Shown here piece by piece: positions 25,279-33,145 of a DNA stretch of 38,057 bases; position 1 is the stretch's first letter; each line of letters begins with the position of its first letter. The translations under genes and the position numbers were made by a program. The stretch is from positions 1 to 38,057 of the forward strand of contig NZ_WTAR01000120.1 in assembly GCF_013139515.1 (NCBI RefSeq), in the 5' to 3' direction. The notes beneath the pieces are model-generated. The model saw only the letters and a program-made list of their open reading frames with translations, was not told where the DNA came from and ran no database searches. Source of the DNA: Lutibacter sp. (lineage in GTDB: Bacteria; Bacteroidota; Bacteroidia; Flavobacteriales; Flavobacteriaceae).

Positions 25279-27477
25279 ATGAGCAGTAAAAATATTGATT
25301 TACACGAAGCTTTGAAAAAGAATTTTGGATTTAATAAATTCAAAGGGTTGCAAGAGAAAGTGATACGATGTATTATGGATGGACATGATACTTTTGTAAT
25401 TATGCCTACAGGTGGTGGTAAATCTTTGTGTTATCAGTTACCAGCATTGATGAAAGAAGGTACAGCAATTGTTGTTTCACCTTTAATTGCATTAATGAAA
25501 AACCAGGTTGATGCTATAAGAGGAATTTCATCAGAGTATGGAATAGCGCATGTTTTAAACTCTTCATTAAATAAAACGGAAGTAGCACAGGTTAAAAACG
25601 ATATTGAAAGTGGCATTACAAAATTATTATATGTAGCTCCAGAATCTCTTATTAAAGAAGAGTATGTAGCGTTTTTGCAACAACAAACTATTTCATTTGT
25701 AGCTATTGATGAAGCGCATTGTATTTCAGAATGGGGACATGATTTTAGACCAGAATATAGAAATCTTCGTACTATTATTGAAAAAATAGATAAAGTTCCA
25801 ATTATTGGCTTAACGGCTACAGCAACTGAAAAAGTACAGGAAGATATTTTAAAAACCCTTGGTATGTCAAATGCCAAAACGTTTAAAGCATCTTTTAACC
25901 GTCCTAATTTATTTTATGATGTTCGTCCTAAAACAAAAAATGTTAATTCAGATATTATTCGATTTATCCGTCAACACCAAGACAAATCAGGTATTATTTA
26001 CTGTTTAAGCAGAAAAAAAGTAGAAGAAGTAGCACAAGTATTGCAAGTTAACGGTGTAAAAGCGGTTCCATATCATGCGGGTTTAGATGGTAAAACTAGA
26101 GCAAAACACCAAGATATGTTTTTAATGGAAGATGTAGATGTAGTTGTTGCAACTATCGCTTTTGGGATGGGAATTGACAAGCCTGATGTTCGTTTTGTAA
26201 TTCACCATGACATTCCAAAAAGTTTAGAAAGTTATTATCAAGAAACTGGTAGAGCCGGTAGAGATGGAGGAGAAGGCTACTGTTTAGCGTATTATGCATA
26301 TAAAGATATTGAAAAGTTAGAGAAATTTCTTTCAGGAAAACCTATTGCTGAACAAGAAATAGGAAATTCATTATTGCAAGAAGTAGTTGGTTATGCAGAA
26401 ACCTCCATGTCTCGACGAAAGTATTTACTGCATTATTTTGGTGAAGAATTTGATGATATTAGCGGTTTAGGAGCTGATATGGATGATAATATGAAAAATC
26501 CTAAGAAGAAACACGAAGCCAAAGAGGATTTATTAAATTTATTAGAAGTTGTTCAAAAAACAAAACAAAAATACAAAGCAAAAGAACTTGTAAACACATT
26601 AATAGGAAAAATAAATGCGTTATTAAAATCTCATAAAACAGATGATCAATTATTTTTTGGTTGTGGGATACAACATCCAGATAAATATTGGATGGCGCTA
26701 ATTAGACAGGCTTTGGTTGCAGGTTTTATAAGAAAAGAAATTGAACAATATGGTGTTATAAAAATAACAGAACTAGGAGTTGCTTATACAAAAAAGCAGA
26801 CCTCTTTTATGATGACTGAAGATCATATTTACGATGAAGATGATGATACTACTATTGTAACAAACCAAAAGGGTAGTGGTGCAGCCGCAGATGAAATGTT
26901 GGTTAAATTATTAAAAGATTTGCAAAAATCTGTAGCCAAAAAGAATGGAGTGCCACCTTATGCTGTTTTTCAAGAAACTTCATTGGAAGATATGGCGTTA
27001 AAATATCCTATTTCAATGGATGAATTGACAAATATTTTTGGTGTTGGTGAAGGGAAAGCGAAAAAATTTGGGAAACCTTTTGTTGAATTAATAGCTAAAT
27101 ACGTTGAGGAAAATGAAATTTTAAGACCTGATGATTTTGTTGTTAAAAGTACTGGAGTTAACTCTGGATTAAAATTGTACATCATTCAAAATACGGATCG
27201 GAAAATTCCATTGGAAGACATTGCAAAATCTAAAGGTTTAAAGTTTGAAGAGTTAATTGAAGAAATGCAACGTATTGTGTATAGCGGAACAAAAATTAAT
27301 ATAAACTATTGTATTAATGAGCTTTTAGACGAAGAGCAACAAGAAGAAATTTTCGACTATTTTATGGAATCTGATACCGATAAAATACAAGATGCCATGG
27401 ATGAATTTGATGGAGAATTTGATGATAATGAGTTGCGTTTAATGCGTATAAAATTTATTAGCCAAGTAGCAAATTAA
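25279..27477 (+). CDS. recQ: RecQ family DNA helicase with degenerate zinc-binding site
   Basis: A 732-residue 3'-5' helicase. Motifs: Walker A MPTGGGKS (K48), DEAHCISEWGHDFR with D144-E145, GLTATAT, ATIAFGMGIDKPDVR, and YYQETGRAGRDG. The RQC region begins at S378 (SMSRRKYLLHYFGEEFD). The four zinc cysteines of classical RecQ are missing: the first is serine, and the CxxCxxC block is replaced by an Asp/Gly/Asn stretch. An HRDC domain lies at about 540-612, and an acidic C-terminal extension runs to 732. It ends 4 bases inside the convergent ZIP gene. I recall this cysteine-free form as a recurrent flavobacterial RecQ type, usually beside a second classical RecQ elsewhere. Confidence 0.94.
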   Translation: MSSKNIDLHEALKKNFGFNKFKGLQEKVIRCIMDGHDTFVIMPTGGGKSLCYQLPALMKEGTAIVVSPLIALMKNQVDAIRGISSEYGIAHVLNSSLNKTEVAQVKNDIESGITKLLYVAPESLIKEEYVAFLQQQTISFVAIDEAHCISEWGHDFRPEYRNLRTIIEKIDKVPIIGLTATATEKVQEDILKTLGMSNAKTFKASFNRPNLFYDVRPKTKNVNSDIIRFIRQHQDKSGIIYCLSRKKVEEVAQVLQVNGVKAVPYHAGLDGKTRAKHQDMFLMEDVDVVVATIAFGMGIDKPDVRFVIHHDIPKSLESYYQETGRAGRDGGEGYCLAYYAYKDIEKLEKFLSGKPIAEQEIGNSLLQEVVGYAETSMSRRKYLLHYFGEEFDDISGLGADMDDNMKNPKKKHEAKEDLLNLLEVVQKTKQKYKAKELVNTLIGKINALLKSHKTDDQLFFGCGIQHPDKYWMALIRQALVAGFIRKEIEQYGVIKITELGVAYTKKQTSFMMTEDHIYDEDDDTTIVTNQKGSGAAADEMLVKLLKDLQKSVAKKNGVPPYAVFQETSLEDMALKYPISMDELTNIFGVGEGKAKKFGKPFVELIAKYVEENEILRPDDFVVKSTGVNSGLKLYIIQNTDRKIPLEDIAKSKGLKFEELIEEMQRIVYSGTKININYCINELLDEEQQEEIFDYFMESDTDKIQDAMDEFDGEFDDNELRLMRIKFISQVAN

Positions 27478-28145
27478 GCTAAAAAGGCAACAAACATACC
27501 TGTTAATATTGCAATAAACTTTAAGAGATTAAACGTATGGTTTTTTGATGTTTCAAATAAAATTATAGTAGAAATATGTAAAAATATTCCAATAATAATG
27601 GCTGTAATTTCAGTTTTATACGTCATTACTACTTGAATATGTTCTCCTGCCAAACTTCCTAACGGTGACATTAAAGAAAAAAGTATTAAAAATAACAATG
27701 CTTTAGATTTAGCAATGTTAGAATTCACAAAAAAGGTACCCAATATTATTGCAATAGGAATTTTATGTACCACAATTGCCCATAATAAATAGTCATGGTG
27801 GTGGTTATGTGCCAAAGGAATGCCTTCCATAAATGCGTGAATACTTAAACTTACAAATAATGCCCAAGGAAAAGTACTGTTTTCTTGTATATGAATATGA
27901 CCGTGTTCAGCACCTTTAGAGAAAAAATCTAGGATTAGTTGAAATAACAATCCAATTAAAATAAATAGACCAATATTAGAAACTTTACTTGTATATACTT
28001 CTGGAAATAAGTGAAGTATGGTAATAGATAATAAGTAAGCACCACTAAAAGCTAATAACAATTGTGCTATTTTGTTGCTTGGTTTTAAACCAAAAACAAT
28101 TAGAATTCCTACTAAAACAGATACTATAAGTGCAATGTATGTCAT
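27474..28145 (-). CDS. ZIP family metal transporter
   Basis: A 223-residue transporter, short for the family, with about eight hydrophobic segments. The binuclear metal site is visible as H103-x3-E107-G in SIHAFMEGIPLAH, and H127-K-I-P in VVHKIPIAI. A histidine-rich loop (GAEHGHIHIQ, and HNHHHD between helices) probably captures Zn2+ or Fe2+ for import. It overlaps the upstream methyltransferase gene by ATGA (28142-28145), so the pair is translationally coupled. Confidence 0.92.
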   Translation of the reverse strand: MTYIALIVSVLVGILIVFGLKPSNKIAQLLLAFSGAYLLSITILHLFPEVYTSKVSNIGLFILIGLLFQLILDFFSKGAEHGHIHIQENSTFPWALFVSLSIHAFMEGIPLAHNHHHDYLLWAIVVHKIPIAIILGTFFVNSNIAKSKALLFLILFSLMSPLGSLAGEHIQVVMTYKTEITAIIIGIFLHISTIILFETSKNHTFNLLKFIAILTGMFVAFLA

Positions 28146-28870
28146 TCTAAAACTAAAATTAATCGATCAGAGGTAGTTTCGTTAAAAGGGGCTAGTTGAT
28201 AATTACCAAAAGTATGTTTTATTTTAAAATTAACAGCTGCTAAGTACGAATTAATTTTTGGTAAATCTAAGCATTTTACTTTCTCAAAATAGGTGTGATG
28301 CTTGCCATCAGCATCAAAATTTATTTCTTTAACAACAAAACCATCTTTAATATATCTAGTAATGTTAAACGTAATTCCTTCAATTAATTGTGTTTCTTTA
28401 GCAACTAAATTAGCCATCACTTTTTTCACATTCATAAAGTCAATAATAGCTATACCTTCAGGTTTTAAACTATTCTTTATATTTTGAAGTATGGTAATAT
28501 CTTCAGCATCATCTTCAAAAAAACCAAAACTAGTAAACAAATTTAAAACTGCGTTATAACTGTCTTTAAACGGGTTACGCATATCTTGCTCCATAAAATG
28601 TAAACGCTCATTTTCAAATTGTTTTGCTTGCTGAATACTATTTTTAGATAAATCTGCTCCAACAACGTTAAATCCTAAAGAATTTAAATAAATTGAGTGA
28701 CGTCCTTTACCACAACCTAAATCTAGCAAAGTAGCTTCTTTTTTAAGCGCTAAATAAGAAATAATATTTTGCATAAACTCCTGAGCTTCCGTATAATCTC
28801 TATGCGAATATAAAATATGATAATAATTTGTATCAAACCAAGATACAAACCAGTCGTTGTTTTGAGTCAT
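28142..28870 (-). CDS. Class I SAM-dependent methyltransferase
   Basis: A 242-residue Rossmann-fold methyltransferase. Motif I LDLGCGKGRHS spans residues 49-59, and GADLSKNSIQQAKQ is the acidic ribose contact. MEQDMRNPF and INFDAD follow as later family segments. The substrate is not apparent; the small size and C-terminal hydrophobic strands resemble small-molecule methyltransferases. The -7 element TATTTTTG (28895 to 28888) precedes the ATG. It forms a two-gene operon with the ZIP transporter. Confidence 0.88.
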   Translation of the reverse strand: MTQNNDWFVSWFDTNYYHILYSHRDYTEAQEFMQNIISYLALKKEATLLDLGCGKGRHSIYLNSLGFNVVGADLSKNSIQQAKQFENERLHFMEQDMRNPFKDSYNAVLNLFTSFGFFEDDAEDITILQNIKNSLKPEGIAIIDFMNVKKVMANLVAKETQLIEGITFNITRYIKDGFVVKEINFDADGKHHTYFEKVKCLDLPKINSYLAAVNFKIKHTFGNYQLAPFNETTSDRLILVLE

Positions 28871-28887
28871 AATTGTTGAAATGCATG

Positions 28888-28895
28888 CAAAAATA
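28888..28895 (-). promoter_or_regulatory. -7 promoter element for the methyltransferase-ZIP operon
   Basis: The minus strand reads TATTTTTG, an exact TAnnTTTG match 17 bases before the ATG at 28870. Confidence 0.5.
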
Positions 28896-28992
28896 GCAAA
28901 TAGTTTTAGTTTAATGCATCAATTTTAATGTCAATTAGAGGGACGGTTTATTTCTAAACAAATTGAAAAGGCTTTTATCGAAAATCTTTCTG

Positions 28993-29000
28993 TATTTTTG
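28993..29000 (+). promoter_or_regulatory. -7 promoter element for the THUMP methyltransferase gene
   Basis: TATTTTTG matches TAnnTTTG exactly, 16 bases before the ATG at 29017. An AGGAG (29009-29013) just before the ATG is one of the few Shine-Dalgarno-like sequences in the window. Confidence 0.55.
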
Positions 29001-29016
29001 CAGAAAATAGGAGAAT

Positions 29017-30198
29017 ATGAATCGTGATTTTAGAATGGTTGCAACCACAATGTTTGGTTTTGAAGAATTATTAGAAACTGAACTTAAAAATTTAGGAGCT
29101 CAAGATGTTGAAGTTGGTATTAGAAGCGTGTCTTTTAGAGGTGATAAAGGTTTTATGTACAAAGCAAATATAGCTTTACGTACCGCAATACGAATTTTAA
29201 AACCAATTAAGCGTTTTAGAGTTGCTGATGAAGATGATTTGTACAAAAAACTAATGCAAATTGAGTGGGAACGAGTTATGACTGTTGATTCTACGTTTTC
29301 AATTGGTGCAGTTGTAAACTCTAATAATTTTACAACAAACTCTCACTATATCTCATTAAAATCTAAAGATGCCATTGCTGATTATTTTAGAAATAAATAC
29401 CATAAAAGGCCCAATGTAGATGTAAAACATCCTGATATTAAGATTCATGTGCATATACAAAAAGAAATGTGTTCGGTTTCTTTAGATAGTTCAGGAGATT
29501 CATTGCACAAGCGTGGTTATAGAAGTTCTACCAATATTGCACCTATTAATGAGGTTTTAGCAGCTGGTTTGGTATTGCTTTCAGGGTATACAGGCGATTG
29601 TAATTTTATTGACCCAATGTGTGGTTCAGGTACTATTTTAATTGAAGCTGCTATGATAGCGAATAATATTCCTGCAAATATCAACAGAAAAGAATTTGGT
29701 TTTGAAAAGTGGGAAGATTATGATGAAGATTTATATTTTACCATTCAAGATTCTTTATTGAAAAAAATTAGAAGCTCTCATTTTAAGATTATGGGATTTG
29801 ATAAAGCACCTTCAGCTGTAACAAAAGCACAAGAAAATATAAAAAATGCTAATTTAGAAGAGTTTATAGGTGTACATCATATCAATTTCTTTAATTCAGC
29901 AAAAGAAGTATTTGGGCAAACTACTATTTTATTTAATCCGCCTTATGGAGAGCGTTTAAATGTTGATGTTCAAGAATTTTACAAGAAAATTGGAGACACA
30001 TTAAAGCATGGTTATCCAGACTCTACTGTTTGGTTTATAACATCAGATTTTGAAGCATTGAAACACGTTGGATTAAGAACTTCAAGAAAAATACCCGTAA
30101 AAAATGGTGATTTAGATTGTAAGTTTGTACGTTATGACATGTATGCAGGAAGTAAAAAAGCTAAAAAATTACCTCCAGTAAATGAAAGTGAAAGCTAA
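29017..30198 (+). CDS. THUMP-domain 23S rRNA guanine-N2 methyltransferase, RlmL-like
   Basis: A 393-residue RNA methyltransferase. The N-terminal ferredoxin-like and THUMP parts occupy about 1-155. The catalytic Rossmann domain carries D199-P-M-C-G-S-G-T and the target-base motif N307-P-P-Y. E. coli RlmKL is about 700 residues with a second methyltransferase half; this protein matches only the RlmL half (m2G2445 type). It is probably cytoplasmic and acts on the large-subunit rRNA. The stop is 3 bases from the convergent CarboxypepD_reg gene. Confidence 0.92.
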   Translation: MNRDFRMVATTMFGFEELLETELKNLGAQDVEVGIRSVSFRGDKGFMYKANIALRTAIRILKPIKRFRVADEDDLYKKLMQIEWERVMTVDSTFSIGAVVNSNNFTTNSHYISLKSKDAIADYFRNKYHKRPNVDVKHPDIKIHVHIQKEMCSVSLDSSGDSLHKRGYRSSTNIAPINEVLAAGLVLLSGYTGDCNFIDPMCGSGTILIEAAMIANNIPANINRKEFGFEKWEDYDEDLYFTIQDSLLKKIRSSHFKIMGFDKAPSAVTKAQENIKNANLEEFIGVHHINFFNSAKEVFGQTTILFNPPYGERLNVDVQEFYKKIGDTLKHGYPDSTVWFITSDFEALKHVGLRTSRKIPVKNGDLDCKFVRYDMYAGSKKAKKLPPVNESES

Positions 30199-30201
30199 GC
30201 G

Positions 30202-31017
30202 CTATTTTTCTTTAATAGTACTTCCTTTTTTAATTGCTTTGTGGTTTTCGTAGCATAATAAAACGGCTTCAATTAACTGTAAATCACTGGCCGATTTTAT
30301 AAAATAGTCTGAATAATTACATTCGTTAAGTAATTCTGTGAGTTCATCGGCATCCAAATCCAAGTACTCCATCATCAGTTCTCTATTAAATTTGCCTTCT
30401 AACATGACACGCAAATGGTCGTCGCTACGTAATTTTTTTAGTTTTCTTAATTGCTTTGGTTTTTTCCCAAACATACTATACACAAAATCTATTGGTTTAA
30501 ACAAAGCATCAATAGGCGAGGTGTAGTTTCTTCGCGTTCTTGTGCCAACTTCATATGTTTGAGGCAAGCCTACAATGTGAATTCGAGCATATTTATCTTT
30601 TGGTACATTTTTAGCATCAATCTCTAAAACACCAACAAGTTTGTGCGATTTTACAACAACTTCTTTAATTTGTTCCGTTTTTTCATGCAATTCAATGACT
30701 AGTTCATTTCCTTTTAATAAATCGTTTGTAATTTTTAATTTTATGGATTGATACCCTAAGTAAGACACATAAATAGTATCGTTTGGTTGTGTAGCAATTT
30801 CAAATTTACCATCATCATTCGCAATAGTTCCAATAACTGAATTTAAATTGAATAAATGGGCTCCAGCTAATGGAGTCTTATTTATATTACTAACTATTTG
30901 GCCTTTTAAGAAAATAGCTAACGGTGTATTTTTTATAGAATCGTTATTCTTTATTTCTTGACTAAATGCTTTCATTGAAATTAAAATAAAAGCAACACAA
31001 AGTATCTTTTTTGTCAT
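30202..31017 (-). CDS. CarboxypepD_reg-like domain protein, secreted or periplasmic
   Basis: I start at the ATG at 31017 (MTKKILCVAFILISM), which gives a clean signal peptide ending at AFSQ. A TTG at 31023 is the only alternative. The product is 271 residues. Residues 35-115 form a carboxypeptidase regulatory-like (TonB-dependent receptor N-terminal type) beta sandwich: LKGQIVSNINKTPLAGAHLF, GTIANDDGKFEI and VSYLGYQSIKL. The remaining part (120-271) is helical and basic with no TonB barrel. Such stand-alone domains are common in Bacteroidetes; the role is unknown. Confidence 0.87.
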   Translation of the reverse strand: MTKKILCVAFILISMKAFSQEIKNNDSIKNTPLAIFLKGQIVSNINKTPLAGAHLFNLNSVIGTIANDDGKFEIATQPNDTIYVSYLGYQSIKLKITNDLLKGNELVIELHEKTEQIKEVVVKSHKLVGVLEIDAKNVPKDKYARIHIVGLPQTYEVGTRTRRNYTSPIDALFKPIDFVYSMFGKKPKQLRKLKKLRSDDHLRVMLEGKFNRELMMEYLDLDADELTELLNECNYSDYFIKSASDLQLIEAVLLCYENHKAIKKGSTIKEK

Positions 31018-31192
31018 ATGCAATAATACTAATTATTAGCGATAATTTTGTTAAAGAAAACTAAAAGAATCATTTAATGATTTGATTGATTACAGACTGC
31101 GAAAAAATAGAAACCAACCCGTTACTTTTAGAACTCTCAGTTAGCACTATTTATTTTTTTTGAACGCTTAACTTATAGGTGTTCTAGCAAAT

Positions 31193-31223
31193 AAAAAGAC
31201 TTGTGCCCCACACAAGTCTTTTT
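31193..31223. terminator. Strong bidirectional hairpin terminator
   Basis: A perfect 13-bp stem (AAAAAGACTTGTG at 31193-31205, CACAAGTCTTTTT at 31211-31223) with a 5-base loop, flanked by A and T tracts. It lies 176 bases past the lipoprotein stop on the minus strand, so the transcript could carry a long 3' tail. Confidence 0.82.
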
Positions 31224-31358
31224 GACATAAACTCCCTAAATAATACGAATTAGATACTGAATTTTAATCATTTTCTAAATCCGTACGTTCCTTTAATACC
31301 TTTTAATGAAATCATTTAATGGTTTATTTAATAACAACTATCAATTAAAATACCCTAC

Positions 31359-31381
31359 TTTTTAAACTGTTTTTTAATTGA
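31359..31381. repeat. 23-bp direct repeat, left copy, flanking the lipoprotein gene
   Basis: Five T, AAACTG, six T, then AATTGA. It matches 32168-32190 at 22 of 23 positions. The two copies bracket the lipoprotein gene at 31399-32103. Confidence 0.6.
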
Positions 31382-31398
31382 TGGTAGAAAGTTTCACA

Positions 31399-32103
31399 TT
31401 AATCTAGTACAATACTATCTTGTATTAATCCTAAGAAAATAGCAGCAATTTCACCGTTGCCATCATCGTTGTTTGGGTTTATTTCAATAATACCGTTTCC
31501 ATTTCTATCTGCTTTTTCAGGTGAAGTCCCGTTAAAACCAATGGTTTGTACAATTGTTAGCAGTGAATTTAAATCAAACTTAATAAGTGCATTCGCATTG
31601 TTTCCAAGAATACTTAATTCTAATGAATTGTTGAATTCAACTTCAACTAGGTTTTCAGTGTTGTGCCAAAACACAAAAGGAATGCCATCAATATCACCTG
31701 TAATTTCAACAGATTTTTGATCTAAAGCTAATTGACTATCTGTGTTTTTATGTAAGTTGAATTTTACTTTGTCATACGTATTATTTGGTACTGTAACTGT
31801 TGCAATATCTACTAAAGTATTATTATTTGACATGTTTAAATAGTAAGGTCCTTCAAAAACAGTATTTAAATAAGCATCATTTTGAATGCCTAATTGAATG
31901 TTTTTAATGTTTACTTCAAAAGTAGAAATAGTTGCTGTAAATTGACTTTTTGATGATGAATTGCCAATATTTGCGAGTGCTTGTATGGTCACTGTTCCTG
32001 TTTCACTTTCCAAAATTGTGTTGTCACTGTTTTGGTCGCAAGAAAAGTTGATACATAAAATTACTGCTAAAAATAATTTAGGGGCTGCTTTAAGAAGTCT
32101 CAT
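31399..32103 (-). CDS. DUF4382-like lipoprotein
   Basis: A 234-residue predicted lipoprotein. The lipobox INFSC places the acylated cysteine at about residue 22. Residues 35-165 form beta strands with VNIKNIQLGI, YYLNM, TVTVPNNTYDKVKFNLHK and VEITGDIDGIPFVFWHN, the pattern of DUF4382 carbohydrate-binding-like domains. Near the C-terminus DRNGNGIIEINPNNDDGNGE (residues about 199-218) looks like a calcium-binding, dockerin-type loop. It is divergent from the LytTR regulator gene and shares with it a 286-base upstream region containing a phased TAAACGT array. It is therefore a likely target of that system. Flanking 23-bp direct repeats are unusual. Confidence 0.78.
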   Translation of the reverse strand: MRLLKAAPKLFLAVILCINFSCDQNSDNTILESETGTVTIQALANIGNSSSKSQFTATISTFEVNIKNIQLGIQNDAYLNTVFEGPYYLNMSNNNTLVDIATVTVPNNTYDKVKFNLHKNTDSQLALDQKSVEITGDIDGIPFVFWHNTENLVEVEFNNSLELSILGNNANALIKFDLNSLLTIVQTIGFNGTSPEKADRNGNGIIEINPNNDDGNGEIAAIFLGLIQDSIVLD

Positions 32104-32167
32104 TTATACGTATGTTGTGGGTTACTAATAAAGTATAAATATACTATATAATTATAAAAAATACTTG

Positions 32168-32190
32168 TTTTTAAACTGTTTTTTTATTGA
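32168..32190. repeat. 23-bp direct repeat, right copy, flanking the lipoprotein gene
   Basis: Five T, AAACTG, seven T, then ATTGA. It differs from the left copy (31359-31381) at one position. Confidence 0.6.
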
Positions 32191-32232
32191 AAGGAATACA
32201 TTTTATCATAGTAACTATTACTTTAATAATTG

Positions 32233-32282
32233 TAAACGTAAACGTTTTATGAATAAACGTTATATTATTTGCTTTAAACGTT
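32233..32282. promoter_or_regulatory. Phased TAAACGT array, predicted LytTR operator
   Basis: TAAACGT starts at 32233, 32254 and 32275, exactly 21 bases apart (two helical turns). A fourth copy at 32239 overlaps the first. LytTR regulators are known to bind paired 9-base direct repeats with 12-base spacers, also 21 bases apart, with an [TA][AC][CA]GTT core; AACGTT here fits that core. The array lies about 110-160 bases upstream of the LytTR gene and 130-180 bases upstream of the divergent lipoprotein gene. Confidence 0.65.
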
Positions 32283-32389
32283 CAAATATATTTTCCTTTG
32301 AAATTATACATTTATCTATATAAAAGGGTATCTTTAAAATGAAAAAGAAGGTTACGTTTTTAGGAAACTGAGCTATTTAATAAAGAACT

Positions 32390-33145
32390 ATGATAACAGC
32401 AATAATAATTGACGATGAATTAAATGCTAGAGAATTTCTAAGAAAATTAATTCTAAGATATTTTTCAGAAAAAATTGTAATCTTAACAACATGCCAATCT
32501 GTTGAAGAGGGCGTAAATGCCATAAAATTATATGAACCAGAGTTGGTTTTTTTAGACATTCAAATGCCAAATGAAAACGGATTTGAATTATTTAAACATT
32601 TTAGTGCCCCTATCTTCAGCGTTATTTTCACCACCGCACATAAAAATTTTGCTATTGACGCTATTAGACATTCAGCGTTAGATTATTTATTAAAACCTAT
32701 TAATTATATAGATCTTCTTTCAGCAATTAAACGATTGGAAACAAAAAAATCTACACTACAACAAAAAACTAAAATTGAACTTTTACTGGATAATATAAGT
32801 GTAGCGCATAATACGTTTAATAAAGTAGCGTTGCCTACGCAACAAGGGTACGATTTAATAAAATTAAATAATATTGTTTATTGCCAATCTGAAAGTAATT
32901 ATTGTAAAATAACGTGTATTGATGGCAAACAAATTTTAATGGCAAAAACATTAAAGTTTGTAGAAGAATTATTGGGGAATCAATTATTTGTTCGTATTCA
33001 TAAATCATATTTAGTAAACTTAAATTATGTAATAAAATTTGATAAAGTTGATGATTTAAAAGTAACCCTAGCTAACGGAGAACAATTACCTGTCTCTATT
33101 CGGAAAAAAGAACATTTTATAAATGCCATATTGCAAAAAAAATAA
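32390..33145 (+). CDS. LytTR-family response regulator
   Basis: A 251-residue two-component regulator. The receiver domain (1-120) has the acidic pocket D8-D9, phosphoacceptor D56 in VFLDIQMP, and K102 in YLLKPI. The LytTR DNA-binding domain (about 150-251) contains IVYCQSESNYCKI, FVRIHKSYLVNLNYV and LPVSIRKKEHF. It overlaps the following histidine kinase gene by 23 bases in another frame, so expression is coupled and the two are a cognate pair. A weak -7 box (TACGTTTT, 32353-32360) lies before it, downstream of the phased TAAACGT array. It probably controls itself and/or the divergent lipoprotein gene. Confidence 0.95.
   Translation: MITAIIIDDELNAREFLRKLILRYFSEKIVILTTCQSVEEGVNAIKLYEPELVFLDIQMPNENGFELFKHFSAPIFSVIFTTAHKNFAIDAIRHSALDYLLKPINYIDLLSAIKRLETKKSTLQQKTKIELLLDNISVAHNTFNKVALPTQQGYDLIKLNNIVYCQSESNYCKITCIDGKQILMAKTLKFVEELLGNQLFVRIHKSYLVNLNYVIKFDKVDDLKVTLANGEQLPVSIRKKEHFINAILQKK

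Larger units (their letters stand above)
31018..31398. other. Non-coding interval between CarboxypepD_reg and lipoprotein genes
   Basis: About 380 bases without a credible gene. It holds the hairpin terminator at 31193-31223 and one copy of a 23-bp direct repeat (31359-31381). A short repeated ATCATTTAATG motif also occurs at 31069 and 31311. Confidence 0.6.
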
